From Crocinitomix catalasitica ATCC 23190 (GTDB lineage Bacteria > Bacteroidota > Bacteroidia > Flavobacteriales_D > Crocinitomicaceae): a DNA stretch of 34,619 nt. This document shows, one piece after another, positions 22,931 to 33,122 of the stretch; the first letter of the stretch is position 1; every line of letters begins with the position of its first letter. The notes beneath the pieces were generated by a model. The model was not told the DNA's origin and searched no databases. It saw only the letters and a program-made list of their open reading frames with translations. Both the position numbers and the translations under genes were made by a program. The DNA lies in assembly GCF_000621625.1 (NCBI RefSeq), contig NZ_JHXV01000040.1, forward strand, positions 1 through 34,619, written 5' to 3'.

Positions 22931-25900
22931 TTATTTAACTAGATGAATTGTTCCTTGACCGCTAAAGGGATCCGAATTATCAGCTTTCCCTTCGTAATTA
23001 TAGAAATAAACACCAGCTTTACAATCTGCTCCGCTTCCTGTTTTTCCATCCCAACTATCGTTAATATCATTCATCTCATACATTGTTATTCCCCATCGGT
23101 TAACAATTACACATTTAAATTCAGCGACTGCATCAGAACGGAATTCAAATGAAAAGTAATCATTTACACCATCACCATCAGGTGTAAACACATTCACTTC
23201 ATTAAAGACAAGTGGGTCATAAATATTTACAATTTTACAAAGCGTATCCTTACATCCATTTTTATTAATAGCGACAAGACAAACGTCGTAGTCATTACCG
23301 ATACCGTAAGTCGTATCAAAAGTTTCGAAGTAATCTTTACTTAAAATACCATCTCTATTATCAAAATCGAAATGCCAAAAGAACGTTGTATCAGCAAAAG
23401 GGTTTTTAGGATTTGCAAAATTTAAAGATTGGTTTACAAAATGAACGCTAACTGGAGCTGTTCCTTTATAATTCTCTGTAAACTCATCAGAAGTCATTAT
23501 GAAATCAGCAATTGGATTTAGAGAATCTAATCTTACTTGGCGATTCAAAACACAACCATTATTATCGACAACAGTTAATTGATAATTCCCAGGATTAAGA
23601 CCACCCCAAGTAGAGTTGATCGTATTTGATTCATCATCTAAATTATCCCAATAATACGTATAATCCGGTGTTCCTCCAGCTGCTGCTGCATACAACTCAC
23701 CGTTCCCATTTTGGTAACCAAACAATCTACAATATGCAGGATGCTGTCCGAATTCGACCATTCTAATAGAATCTGGTTGTGTAATTTCGAAGTTAAAAGT
23801 ATTTGAACATCCATTATCATCATTAATTGTAACCGTATATTCTCCAGCAGTTAAAAAACGAGAAGAATCAGCGCCTTTACCATTTACACCTGTTGGATTT
23901 GGCGCCCATATATATGTAATATCATCATAGCTACCTGAAAAATTATACACATCTGTCACAACTGCTAAACCAGTATTGTAACCATAACATTTAGGATTTA
24001 CAGTTGAAATATCAATATCTAATTGATCCGGTTCAGTTAAGGTTACCGTTCCACTTATTGTACAACCATTTTCGTCAGTTACAGTACTAAAATACGTCCC
24101 TTCACCTAAACCATTTGCTGTATTAGAATTCCCAACATTTAAGAGTTCGCCATCCGCATTTCTAATTTCAAAGATATTACCACCGTTTCCGCCTTCCGAC
24201 TGAATAGTAACAGATCCATCAGTAAAACCAAAACATGAAGGATCGTTATAAATAAAATCAATTGTTAATTCTTCCGGTTCGAAAATCGTAAATGCCCTTG
24301 ACCAAGCACAACCTTCTTCGTCAGTTACTGTCACAGTCCATCTTCCTCCAAATAAATTATCAATGTCATCCGATCCGCCATCAGGAATCCCACCATTTGT
24401 ATCAAAAGGACCCGCAATAGTTGACCATTGAACAGAAAAAGGTGGTAAAATTCCTCCAGTTATATTTTCAACAAAAGCACCACCATCGCCTGATCCAAAA
24501 CAAGTCACATCGCGTAAGCTATCTAAATTAAAATCAGCAAAAACCTCATTATCACCAAGACCAACAAAAATTGCAGTATCTAAAGTACAACCATCTTCGT
24601 CCGTTACATTTATTAGATAGTATATACCCCCAGTTAGATCTGGGAAATAATTATCACCTGTTGGACCCACGACATCTCCATCACCACTCAAAGTATAAAT
24701 CCAACTTGGATCATCTGGCATGACAGTAATTGAACCTAATAAACCAGGTTGTCCTGGACAAACTTCAGCTTCTACTACATCAAACGATTCCACATCTACA
24801 GTACCGATTTCTACTTTTACAGAATCTGTTACCGCATGACACTCATCTTCAATTGTTAAATAATACCAAGTGGTTACATCAGGCGAAACAGTAATTCGAT
24901 CTGTAGCACCTGGTATTGGTGACCAATCATAAGAGACTGCCCCAGTTTCACCATCTGGTGTACCAATAATCAATGCTTCTTGAGAAGGACAAATTGTAAA
25001 TAGATCTTGGTTAAAATCTATCGTTGGACGAGGAGGTAAAATAATTTCATAATCAGAAGTGATGATATTATAATTATACTCACATTCTAATACCGGACTA
25101 TCTTGTGTTCCTAAATCTTCTGCTGAAAATATTGCTGGAATCACATCCCCTGGTAGGCCAGCAAAACTTCCATCATCATTTAAAACGATGGCAATATCAC
25201 CAATTAAAGATCCGCCTAACGAACTGATATCAATACCGAAAGTAAATGTTTCACATTGACCTTGATCTATATCCAAGTCGTACATTGCTGTTTGCAAATA
25301 AATTGCGCCTGCATCAACTGTAGGGTCGGAAGTATAAAATGAAACAGGAACAGGAATCGTTAAATCCGTTCCACCAGAATTACACATTTCCATATCAAAA
25401 TAAACACTATCACAACCATTGGTTGCTTCATCATTAAATTCAAAAGTACTGTATACCAAATTCACTTTAGACCCTAAAAAGGTCATATTCAAGATTCTTT
25501 CGTAAGCAATTTTATCATTTTCAAGATGAACCCTAAAAGTATTAGGTGGAATAATTTCAAAATTTAAACGCTCATCATTATTGGGTAATTGCCCATAAAT
25601 TGCGAGGTCAGTTATATCTACTAATGGATCAATTGGAATTTCTTGCCAAGCATATAATTGCTGTTCAGTAGCCGTCGTAATCGTCACAAAGAATCCAGTT
25701 GTTTCTTCCAAATCAAAATTCACCTCAGTGAAAGCATACATTTGATTCCCATTTGTTCGTTCAGTATTTGTAGGAGCTGGCCCTTCAAAATTTTCTACTC
25801 TAAAAGGAGCATATAAACCATTTGCTCTAATTTCTAGATAACCTCTTTTACTTCCTTGTGGAATTGTAAAATCAACATATCCAGGAACGCCAACACCATC

Positions 25901-27175
25901 ATTCGTTCCACCAAAATCATATCCTATATCTGCAGGTCCACTATATGCGTTTTCTGTGATATAAAAACTTGAAGAATAAGGCTGATCAGAATATCTTAAA
26001 AATTCAACATAATAAATCTCATTAAAGTCACCACCATGCTCGTCACTTCTTGTCATAACCAATTGATCACCGACAATTTCTAAAGTCATATCACAAACTG
26101 CAATTTGATCTGGAGGCGTAGTATTGCCATCAAAATCACCTAAAAGGGTAGCATCACTCACAATAGAGAGCCCTGATGTTACATCGTAATCTGAAAACGA
26201 GAAAGTAGTCGCCATATCAGCAATATTACCGTTATTAACCGTCATATTTCCGGACGCTCTCATTGTTGACAAATCAATTATCATGTATTTAATTGACATT
26301 GCTTCCTCACGTGTATCTTGCACCAATACACCACTGTGCCCTCTTCTATTTTGGTTAATTCCAATGGCACGAATCTGAACAAAATCTGGAGCATCAGCAC
26401 CTGTCAACATATCAATTGTTCTTGTCAAGTTAATTGGATCAGGACCAGCATCAAAATAAGTAGGATATTGAGATGGATCTGCACCAGGAATACTCGTCAT
26501 ACTTTGCGAATCAAAATTTCCGTAGAAAATTGAATAATAAGAAACATCGATATCCAATTCAGAACATCCTAAAATAAGATTTGTTCCGTCCGTATCAAAA
26601 ACAAATTCAAAGTCTAATAATTCTGCAAAGTCATGTCCAACTCGTGTATAAGTATCAGTACCTGCAGCACTCATTGGCTGATCAACCCACGAATATCTTT
26701 TTGACTCGTGATTATTCACTTGATATTCTACCCAACCAGACGACGTTTCTAAATCTAAATCTAATTCGACACGTCCCCATATTATTCTTTCTTGCGCATG
26801 ATTTAAATCGTTCACGCCCGTCATAAAATCTACTACCGCTTGCTGATAAACGCCTTGAATAATCACCGATGCTCTATTTGTAGAAGCTGGAATTGGAATG
26901 GTTACATCACTCACATCTCCACCAGCTTTAAATCCACCATCAGTACCAGTAATATCCGGATAATAACCAATCGGCAAACAGCTCCCTGGAAAAGAGAAAG
27001 CTGGACAATCCTCAAAACTATCAATACAGTCAGGATCTAGACAGTCAACCAAACCATCACCATCATCATCAATACCGTTGTCACAAATTTCATCTTGCGC
27101 GAAAAGGACAACACTGAACAGAGACAGGCATACCGTCAGGAATGTTTTATTTAGAAAAAATAAAGATAGTTTCAT
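22931..27175 (-). CDS. Giant T9SS type B surface protein with SprB-like repeats
   Basis: 1414 aa. Signal peptide 1-26 (ends VLFAQ). Then an Asp-rich, calcium-binding-like motif (DEICDNGIDDDGDGLVDC, about 28-50) and large beta-sandwich regions. An Ig/PKD-like segment (DWSPIPGATDRITVSPDVTT) is followed by about four SprB-type repeats (DVTCFGSGDGGAFV, DPSCFGFTDGSVTI, NPKCYGYNTGLAVV, HPAYCRLFGYQNGNGEL), each followed by a Trp/Tyr-rich strand and a T/S-V-x-D-x-x-G-C element. A PKD-like domain precedes the C-terminal gliding-motility-type domain (VFTPDGDGVNDYFSF, VNRWGITMYE, AGVYFYNYEGK), the type B T9SS signal. Likely cell-surface adhesin or motility-related; exact role unknown. Confidence 0.9.
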   Translation of the reverse strand: MKLSLFFLNKTFLTVCLSLFSVVLFAQDEICDNGIDDDGDGLVDCLDPDCIDSFEDCPAFSFPGSCLPIGYYPDITGTDGGFKAGGDVSDVTIPIPASTNRASVIIQGVYQQAVVDFMTGVNDLNHAQERIIWGRVELDLDLETSSGWVEYQVNNHESKRYSWVDQPMSAAGTDTYTRVGHDFAELLDFEFVFDTDGTNLILGCSELDIDVSYYSIFYGNFDSQSMTSIPGADPSQYPTYFDAGPDPINLTRTIDMLTGADAPDFVQIRAIGINQNRRGHSGVLVQDTREEAMSIKYMIIDLSTMRASGNMTVNNGNIADMATTFSFSDYDVTSGLSIVSDATLLGDFDGNTTPPDQIAVCDMTLEIVGDQLVMTRSDEHGGDFNEIYYVEFLRYSDQPYSSSFYITENAYSGPADIGYDFGGTNDGVGVPGYVDFTIPQGSKRGYLEIRANGLYAPFRVENFEGPAPTNTERTNGNQMYAFTEVNFDLEETTGFFVTITTATEQQLYAWQEIPIDPLVDITDLAIYGQLPNNDERLNFEIIPPNTFRVHLENDKIAYERILNMTFLGSKVNLVYSTFEFNDEATNGCDSVYFDMEMCNSGGTDLTIPVPVSFYTSDPTVDAGAIYLQTAMYDLDIDQGQCETFTFGIDISSLGGSLIGDIAIVLNDDGSFAGLPGDVIPAIFSAEDLGTQDSPVLECEYNYNIITSDYEIILPPRPTIDFNQDLFTICPSQEALIIGTPDGETGAVSYDWSPIPGATDRITVSPDVTTWYYLTIEDECHAVTDSVKVEIGTVDVESFDVVEAEVCPGQPGLLGSITVMPDDPSWIYTLSGDGDVVGPTGDNYFPDLTGGIYYLINVTDEDGCTLDTAIFVGLGDNEVFADFNLDSLRDVTCFGSGDGGAFVENITGGILPPFSVQWSTIAGPFDTNGGIPDGGSDDIDNLFGGRWTVTVTDEEGCAWSRAFTIFEPEELTIDFIYNDPSCFGFTDGSVTIQSEGGNGGNIFEIRNADGELLNVGNSNTANGLGEGTYFSTVTDENGCTISGTVTLTEPDQLDIDISTVNPKCYGYNTGLAVVTDVYNFSGSYDDITYIWAPNPTGVNGKGADSSRFLTAGEYTVTINDDNGCSNTFNFEITQPDSIRMVEFGQHPAYCRLFGYQNGNGELYAAAAGGTPDYTYYWDNLDDESNTINSTWGGLNPGNYQLTVVDNNGCVLNRQVRLDSLNPIADFIMTSDEFTENYKGTAPVSVHFVNQSLNFANPKNPFADTTFFWHFDFDNRDGILSKDYFETFDTTYGIGNDYDVCLVAINKNGCKDTLCKIVNIYDPLVFNEVNVFTPDGDGVNDYFSFEFRSDAVAEFKCVIVNRWGITMYEMNDINDSWDGKTGSGADCKAGVYFYNYEGKADNSDPFSGQGTIHLVK

Positions 27176-27370
27176 AATTCGTTAATTCAAAAGGTTATTA
27201 GGCTTGCTATTTGGCCCTAAATATACGTAACTATCATGAACTTTACAATGCTAGCAGAATTAAAGCTATTCTTCACAAAATCGTATTTTAATGTGATTTA
27301 TTGGCGATTATTTCACTATTTGGCTCAAAATTTACTTTAAACCATTTATTTTCGTGCAAAGTTTTAATTC

Positions 27371-28639
27371 ATGAAAGTTTTCAAATTTGGTGGCGCTTCT
27401 GTTAAGGACGCAATTTCAGTTAAAAACGTTGCAGACATCCTGTCAAAATTTAATCAAAACAATTTGATTGTGGTAGTTTCGGCTATGGGCAAGACAACCA
27501 ACGCACTAGAAGAGGTTGTTGCAGCTCATTTTTCGGGAGACAAAGCATTGCTTCATCGCAATATTTCTAAAATAAATGCATACCATCAAGAAATAGTTGC
27601 AGATCTTTTTGATGGTCGCAAAAATGAAATATCGAATGAGTTGACAGAGATATTCGATCGTCTAAAACGGCATTGTGAAAAACCTGCTTCAGATAATTAT
27701 CATTTTGAATACGATCAAATTATTTCGTTCGGTGAAATCGTATCTACTAAAATTATCACTGCTTATTTAGAAGATCAAAACTTTAAAGTAGATTGGATAG
27801 ATGCTCGCAAAGTCATTCGAACAGACAGTCGTTGGCGAGAAGGACGTGTTGATTGGGACACCTCAACAAAATTGGTAAAAAATGCCTTAAACACAAGTTT
27901 CGAATCAGGAAAAACAATTGCTATAACACAAGGTTTTTTAGGTCATGACGAAGCCGGATTCACAACAACTTTAGGTCGTGAAGGCTCTGATTTTACCGCA
28001 GCAATTCTAGCATTCATTATGGATGCCGAAGATGTTACGATATGGAAGGATGTACCTGGAATGTTAAATGCCGATCCTAAATATTTTGAAAATACCGTTT
28101 TATTGGAGAAAATATCTTTTCGTGAAGCGATTGAGTTGGCCTATTTTGGAGCCTCTGTCATTCATCCAAAAACCATTCAACCGCTTAAAAGAAAAAGTAT
28201 TCCTTTGTACATTAAATCGTTCATTCATCCGGATGAAAAAGGTTCGGTCATTCAAGAATCTAGTCAATATGACGATCATATCCCTTCTTTTATTTTTAAG
28301 TTAGATCAAATTCTAATCTCATTGACGCCTAAAGATTTTTCTTTTATTGTTGAAGAAAATTTAGAGAAAATTTTTGGTTATTTAAATCAAGAAAGTATTC
28401 GCATTAACCTGATGCAAAACTCTGCGGTGAGTTTCTCATTTTGTGTAGATGCATCTAAAATAGATTTAGAAAAATTCAAGGCCTTTTTCGGTGATGATTA
28501 CCTCGTAAAATACAATGAAAAACTAGAGCTAGTTACGATTAGACACTACGACGAACCGACTATTAAAAGGGTAACCATAAACAAAGAAATTTTACTAGAA
28601 CAAAAATCACAGCAGACTGCAAGAATGGTTATTGGATAA
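27371..28639 (+). CDS. Aspartate kinase
   Basis: 422 aa. Phosphorylates L-aspartate, the first step to lysine, threonine and methionine. N-terminal KFGGASVKDA is the nucleotide-binding signature, followed by VVVSAMGKTTNALE, then TTLGREGSDFTAA and the substrate region WKDVPGMLNADPKY. The C-terminal part (about 305-422) is the size of an ACT regulatory pair but quite diverged. Monofunctional, not fused to homoserine dehydrogenase. Near-consensus promoter TTTG (27319) with TATTTTCG (27347-27354). No terminator is obvious after the stop. Confidence 0.93.
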   Translation: MKVFKFGGASVKDAISVKNVADILSKFNQNNLIVVVSAMGKTTNALEEVVAAHFSGDKALLHRNISKINAYHQEIVADLFDGRKNEISNELTEIFDRLKRHCEKPASDNYHFEYDQIISFGEIVSTKIITAYLEDQNFKVDWIDARKVIRTDSRWREGRVDWDTSTKLVKNALNTSFESGKTIAITQGFLGHDEAGFTTTLGREGSDFTAAILAFIMDAEDVTIWKDVPGMLNADPKYFENTVLLEKISFREAIELAYFGASVIHPKTIQPLKRKSIPLYIKSFIHPDEKGSVIQESSQYDDHIPSFIFKLDQILISLTPKDFSFIVEENLEKIFGYLNQESIRINLMQNSAVSFSFCVDASKIDLEKFKAFFGDDYLVKYNEKLELVTIRHYDEPTIKRVTINKEILLEQKSQQTARMVIG

Positions 28640-28687
28640 TTATTTATTCGGCAACCCTTTGATAATGTATACTTACTAAAATAATTC

Positions 28688-28698
28688 CGAGAATCTCG
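28688..28698. promoter_or_regulatory. Small palindrome upstream of the DnaE-type gene
   Basis: CGAGAATCTCG is an 11-base inverted repeat (5-base arms around one base), 69 bases before the start codon. It might be a repressor site for the polymerase pair, but there is only one copy and it could be chance. Confidence 0.2.
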
Positions 28699-28767
28699 TC
28701 AATTATTTTCATTTCTTGATTAGTTTTTAATAATTTTACGGTTAGAAATTAATCAAAAAACAATCAC

Positions 28768-31700
28768 GTGTACATCAATTCGCACACCTACTATAGTTTG
28801 CGGTATGGGACTTTTAGCCCCAAAAAACTGCTCGAATTGGCTCATTTAAATGGGCTATCTACACTTGCATTGACTGATATCAATACTACTTCAGCTTGCC
28901 TTGACTTTATTCGATTGGCACCCCGATATAATATTAAGCCGATTATTGGTGTTGATTTTAGAGAAGGAATTGCACAGCGATTTATTGCGATAGCTAAAAA
29001 CAATGATGGTTTTGAAGAGATTAATATTTACCTCTCTGCAATTTTACATGGCGACTGTTCGCTCGAAGATCCCCTGCCCGATTTTAAGGATGTTTTTATT
29101 ATTTACCCCTTTAAAAAAGGAAAAGTATACGATTTAAAATCATACGAATTTGTAGGTATTTCTCCACGTGATTTGGATTATATTCGACTTAAAAAAATTG
29201 ACTTTCAAAAGTTTGTTGTTTTACAAACCATTACATTCAGAACGAAAAGAGATTTTAATGCACATCGCCTGCTTAGAGCGATTGACAAGAATACACTTTT
29301 AAGTAAATTACCGATAAGTGAGCAAGCCGAATTTCACGATCAAATTGTTGCCCCAGATAAATTGCGTTATCTGTATACGGGATTTGAAACGATTGTAAAA
29401 AATACGAATGATTTACTCAATGCCTGTTCGATATTTTTTGATTTTTCAGACAAGGCAGAACCGCAGAATCAAAGTACCTATACAGGCGATGAAGAGGAAG
29501 ATTTAGCCCTGATTCAAAAATTGTGTAAGCAAGGTATTGCATATCGTTACCCTAATCCTACCGCAGCCGTTTACGAGCGCATTGAAATGGAACTTAAAAC
29601 GATCACCGAAATGGGATTTATCTCCTATTTTTTAATGAATTGGGACATTGTTTCTTATGCTAGATCGAAGGGATATTTCTACGTTGGTCGTGGCAGTGGT
29701 GCGAATAGTGTCATTGCTTACTTATTGCGCATCACCAATGTCGATCCTATTGAATTGGATTTATATTTCGAACGATTCATCAATCTTTACCGCACCAATC
29801 CACCCGATTTTGACATTGATTTTTCGTGGCAAGATCGGGATGATGTGACCAAATATATTTTTAACCGATTTGAGCATGTGGCTTTGGTGGCTACTTATAA
29901 TACGTTTCAATACCGCGCAGTGATTCGAGAATTAGGGAAAGTTTTTGGATTACCTAAAACAGAGATTGATAAATTGAGTAGAGGATACCTTCAAAATACC
30001 GACAGTAATTATTTGGCATCATTGGTTTTAAAATACGGCAAATACATTGAAGGATTTCCGAGTCACCTTAGCATTCATTCCAGTGGAATTATCATATCAG
30101 AACAACCGATCAATTATTTTTCGGCTTGTTTCATGCCGCCTAAAGGATTTCCTACCATTCAGTTTGACATGCATATTTGTGAAGATGTAGGTTTATTTAA
30201 ATTCGACATCCTCAGTCAACGTGGTTTGGGAAAAATAAAAGATGCCATTATCATTGCGCAAAAAAATGATCCTGATTTACCGCCTATAGACATTGATGAT
30301 ATTGCCGCTTTTAAAGAAGATGAAAAATTAAAAGAAATGTTGCGCACAGCCAATGCAATTGGCTGCTTTTATATTGAGTCGCCAGCTATGCGGATGCTTT
30401 TAAGAAAATTAGAGGTCGATAATTATTTGGGATTGGTAGCTGCCAGTTCTGTCATTCGGCCAGGTGTTGCCAAATCGGGAATGATGCAAGCCTATATTCA
30501 ACGGTATCGCAATCCAGAAAAACGGAAAGAAGCCCATCCTATTTTACTAGAATTGATGCCAGAAACTTTTGGGGTAATGGTTTACCAGGAGGATGTAATA
30601 AAGGTGGCACATCTTTTTGCAGGATTAACATTGGGTGAGGCAGATAAAATGCGTCGTGGCATGTCTGGCAAATACCGTTCGAGAGAGGAATTCCAGCAAG
30701 TAAAAGCGCGTTTTTTCTCGAATTGTGCTGAAAAAGGTCATAATTATGCATTAACTGCTGAAATTTGGAGGCAAACTGAAAGTTTTGCAGGTTATGCTTT
30801 TGCCAAAGGTCACTCTGCGTCTTACGCTGTTGAAAGTTATCAAAGTTTGTATTTAAAAGCATATTTCCCCTTGGCGTATATGGTGGCAACCGTCAATAAT
30901 TACGGCGGGTTTTATTCGACCGAATTATACATTTATGAGGCCCGAAAATTTGGCGGAATTGTTCATGCTCCTTGTCTCAATAACAGCGATTATTACACCT
31001 CTTTAAAGGGCAATGACATTTATATCGGTTTTCATTTACTACACAGTTTCTCGATTGAAGCTGCCAATAAATTATTGCGTGCGAGATTAGACGATGGTCC
31101 TTTTGAAGATTTTAATGACTTTACCGATCGCGTAAAAATCTCCTTAGAACAAATCACGATTCTCATTCGTATTGATGCTTTTAGGTTTACTGGAAAAAAC
31201 AAACGTGCTTTAATGTGGGAAGCCCATTTTAAGGTTGCTAAAAAACCGATTGACACAGGCACGAAAGATCTATTTAGAATTGAGCAAAAAGATTATGCCA
31301 TTCCAACCTTGGAGAACACTTGGCAAGAAGATGCTTTTGATCAAATTGAATTGTTGGGATTCCCATTATACAGTCCATTCAGTCTTTCAACAGCCGATGA
31401 AATCAAACCCATTTTGGTAAAAGACTTGGCTAAATACGAAGGCAAAAGAGTTTGGGTAAAAGGCTATTTAATTCATGCTAAGCGCACCAATACCAATAAG
31501 AATGAGAAGATGTTTTTCGGTACATTTTTAGACAAACAAGGCAACTGGTTAGACACCGTTCATTTTCCAGCTATTGCTGCCAAATACCCATTAAGAGGGA
31601 AAGGCATTTATAAGATAAGTGGCAAAGTGGTGATTGATTATGAATGTATATTAATTGAGGCCGATTATTCAGAAAAATTAGGTGTAATTGAAGATCCGCG

Positions 31701-31776
31701 CTATTCGAACACCGTATTAAACACACATGCTTACCCACCGCGGGAAGCACCCGAAACAAACAAAAAAATAGGGTAA
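28768..31776 (+). CDS. Short DnaE-type DNA polymerase III alpha subunit, probable error-prone form
   Basis: 1002 aa, well short of replicative DnaE in this phylum. GTG start. The PHP domain opens MYINSHTYYSLRYG and LALTDINTTSA, where the usual metal-binding His of HSH and TDH are Asn and Ile, so nuclease function is probably lost. Polymerase Asp residues are Asp349 and Asp351 in PPDFDIDF, and Asp480 in FKFDILSQRGL; YVGRGSGANSVIAYLL and YAFAKGHSASYA are conserved. A C-terminal OB fold follows (KRVWVKGYLIHAKRTN). A Y-family polymerase gene starts 6 bases after the stop, so I read it as a DnaE2-like mutasome subunit. Confidence 0.9.
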   Translation: MYINSHTYYSLRYGTFSPKKLLELAHLNGLSTLALTDINTTSACLDFIRLAPRYNIKPIIGVDFREGIAQRFIAIAKNNDGFEEINIYLSAILHGDCSLEDPLPDFKDVFIIYPFKKGKVYDLKSYEFVGISPRDLDYIRLKKIDFQKFVVLQTITFRTKRDFNAHRLLRAIDKNTLLSKLPISEQAEFHDQIVAPDKLRYLYTGFETIVKNTNDLLNACSIFFDFSDKAEPQNQSTYTGDEEEDLALIQKLCKQGIAYRYPNPTAAVYERIEMELKTITEMGFISYFLMNWDIVSYARSKGYFYVGRGSGANSVIAYLLRITNVDPIELDLYFERFINLYRTNPPDFDIDFSWQDRDDVTKYIFNRFEHVALVATYNTFQYRAVIRELGKVFGLPKTEIDKLSRGYLQNTDSNYLASLVLKYGKYIEGFPSHLSIHSSGIIISEQPINYFSACFMPPKGFPTIQFDMHICEDVGLFKFDILSQRGLGKIKDAIIIAQKNDPDLPPIDIDDIAAFKEDEKLKEMLRTANAIGCFYIESPAMRMLLRKLEVDNYLGLVAASSVIRPGVAKSGMMQAYIQRYRNPEKRKEAHPILLELMPETFGVMVYQEDVIKVAHLFAGLTLGEADKMRRGMSGKYRSREEFQQVKARFFSNCAEKGHNYALTAEIWRQTESFAGYAFAKGHSASYAVESYQSLYLKAYFPLAYMVATVNNYGGFYSTELYIYEARKFGGIVHAPCLNNSDYYTSLKGNDIYIGFHLLHSFSIEAANKLLRARLDDGPFEDFNDFTDRVKISLEQITILIRIDAFRFTGKNKRALMWEAHFKVAKKPIDTGTKDLFRIEQKDYAIPTLENTWQEDAFDQIELLGFPLYSPFSLSTADEIKPILVKDLAKYEGKRVWVKGYLIHAKRTNTNKNEKMFFGTFLDKQGNWLDTVHFPAIAAKYPLRGKGIYKISGKVVIDYECILIEADYSEKLGVIEDPRYSNTVLNTHAYPPREAPETNKKIG

Positions 31777-31782
31777 TCAAAC

Positions 31783-32991
31783 ATGGAACGCTCAATATTG
31801 CATATGGATTTGGACACATTTTTTGTGTCTTGCGAACGCCTCATCGACAGTCGCCTCAATGGTTTACCGGTACTTATTGGTGGAACCTCCGACCGCGGTG
31901 TTGTTGCATCCTGCTCGTACGAGGCGCGTAAATTCGGCATTCATTCAGCCATGCCTATGCGTATGGCCAAACAATTATGTCCCGAAGCAGTAGTTCTTCG
32001 CGGCAATTCAGGCACCTATACAAAATACTCCAAATTGGTAACCGAAATCATTAAAGAGGCGGTTCCTTTATATGAAAAATCGTCGATTGATGAGTTTTAT
32101 ATTGACCTTACAGGCATGGATCGTTTTTTTGGTTGTCAACAATTGGCATCTGAATTGCGCACCAAAATCATTCGCGAGACGGGTTTACCTATTTCATTAG
32201 GCTTGTCACTCAATAAAACGGTGTCTAAAATTGCAACTGGTGAGGCAAAACCCAATAATGAAATATCCGTTATTGGCGGAACAGAAAAGCCGTTCCTCGC
32301 TCCACTATCTGCGAAAAAAATTCCGATGGTAGGCGAAAAAACATACCGTTTATTATGTGATTTAGGCGTGAAACGCATTCAATCCATTCAAGAAATGCCC
32401 CTTGAATTGATGCAGCAAGTTTTTGGAAAAGCCGGTACAGATATTTGGAAAAAAGCAAATGGCATTGATCATAGTTTGGTTATTCCTTACCGCGAACGGA
32501 AATCAATCTCTACTGAAAGGACATTTAATAAGGATACCATTGATGTACAAAAACTAGAAGGACTTTTAACTGCTATGGCTGAAAACCTTGTTTTTCAATT
32601 GCGCCGCGGAAATAAATTAACGGCCTGTGTCACTGTTAAGATTCGATATTCAGATTTTCAAACTTACACTTTACAAAAAAAGATCTCTTATAGCGCATCC
32701 GACCATATCATTCTGCCAATTGTAATGGAATTGTACCGCAAATTATACAATCGGAGATTGATGGTTCGTTTAATTGGCGTACGATTTAGTCATCTGGTTT
32801 CAGGAGGTCATCAAATCAATTTATTTGAAGACCCCAATACGATTAAGCTCTACCAAGCCATGGATTATATTCGCGAACGTTACGGCGATCGTTCTATTAT
32901 GCGGGCTTCAGGCTTTGACGCTAAAAGTATCAGCAGATGGAACCCATTTAATGGAGAACCTCCTCCATTGTTACCAAATAGGCGACAGTAG
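31783..32991 (+). CDS. Y-family DNA polymerase (DinB/ImuB-like) with clamp-binding motif
   Basis: 402 aa. Translesion polymerase. Catalytic acids are Asp9 in HMDLDTFF and Asp103-Glu104 in SSIDEFYIDL, so it is active by motif, unlike classic ImuB proteins that lack them. SYEARKFGIHSAMP is the finger-domain signature; two helix-hairpin-helix elements lie near 170-230; little-finger domain about 240-340. QINLF at 344-348 is a good sliding-clamp-binding motif. It is 6 bases after the DnaE-type gene, so they form one operon. Confidence 0.92.
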   Translation: MERSILHMDLDTFFVSCERLIDSRLNGLPVLIGGTSDRGVVASCSYEARKFGIHSAMPMRMAKQLCPEAVVLRGNSGTYTKYSKLVTEIIKEAVPLYEKSSIDEFYIDLTGMDRFFGCQQLASELRTKIIRETGLPISLGLSLNKTVSKIATGEAKPNNEISVIGGTEKPFLAPLSAKKIPMVGEKTYRLLCDLGVKRIQSIQEMPLELMQQVFGKAGTDIWKKANGIDHSLVIPYRERKSISTERTFNKDTIDVQKLEGLLTAMAENLVFQLRRGNKLTACVTVKIRYSDFQTYTLQKKISYSASDHIILPIVMELYRKLYNRRLMVRLIGVRFSHLVSGGHQINLFEDPNTIKLYQAMDYIRERYGDRSIMRASGFDAKSISRWNPFNGEPPPLLPNRRQ

Positions 32992-33122
32992 TTTTAGTAA
33001 AAAAGAGCATAAAAATCTATTAATCTGACCAATAAAATGCTGTTTATAAAGAAAAAAAGGCATTCGTAAAGGATATAAGGATCAAGCATTGTGAAAATAT
33101 AAATTCGTAAAAAAAATTTATT

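Noticed and set aside
28720-28745. Promoter TAATTTTA before the DnaE-type gene
   Set aside because: The nearest TTG is only 12 bases upstream, too close, and the last base of the box does not match.
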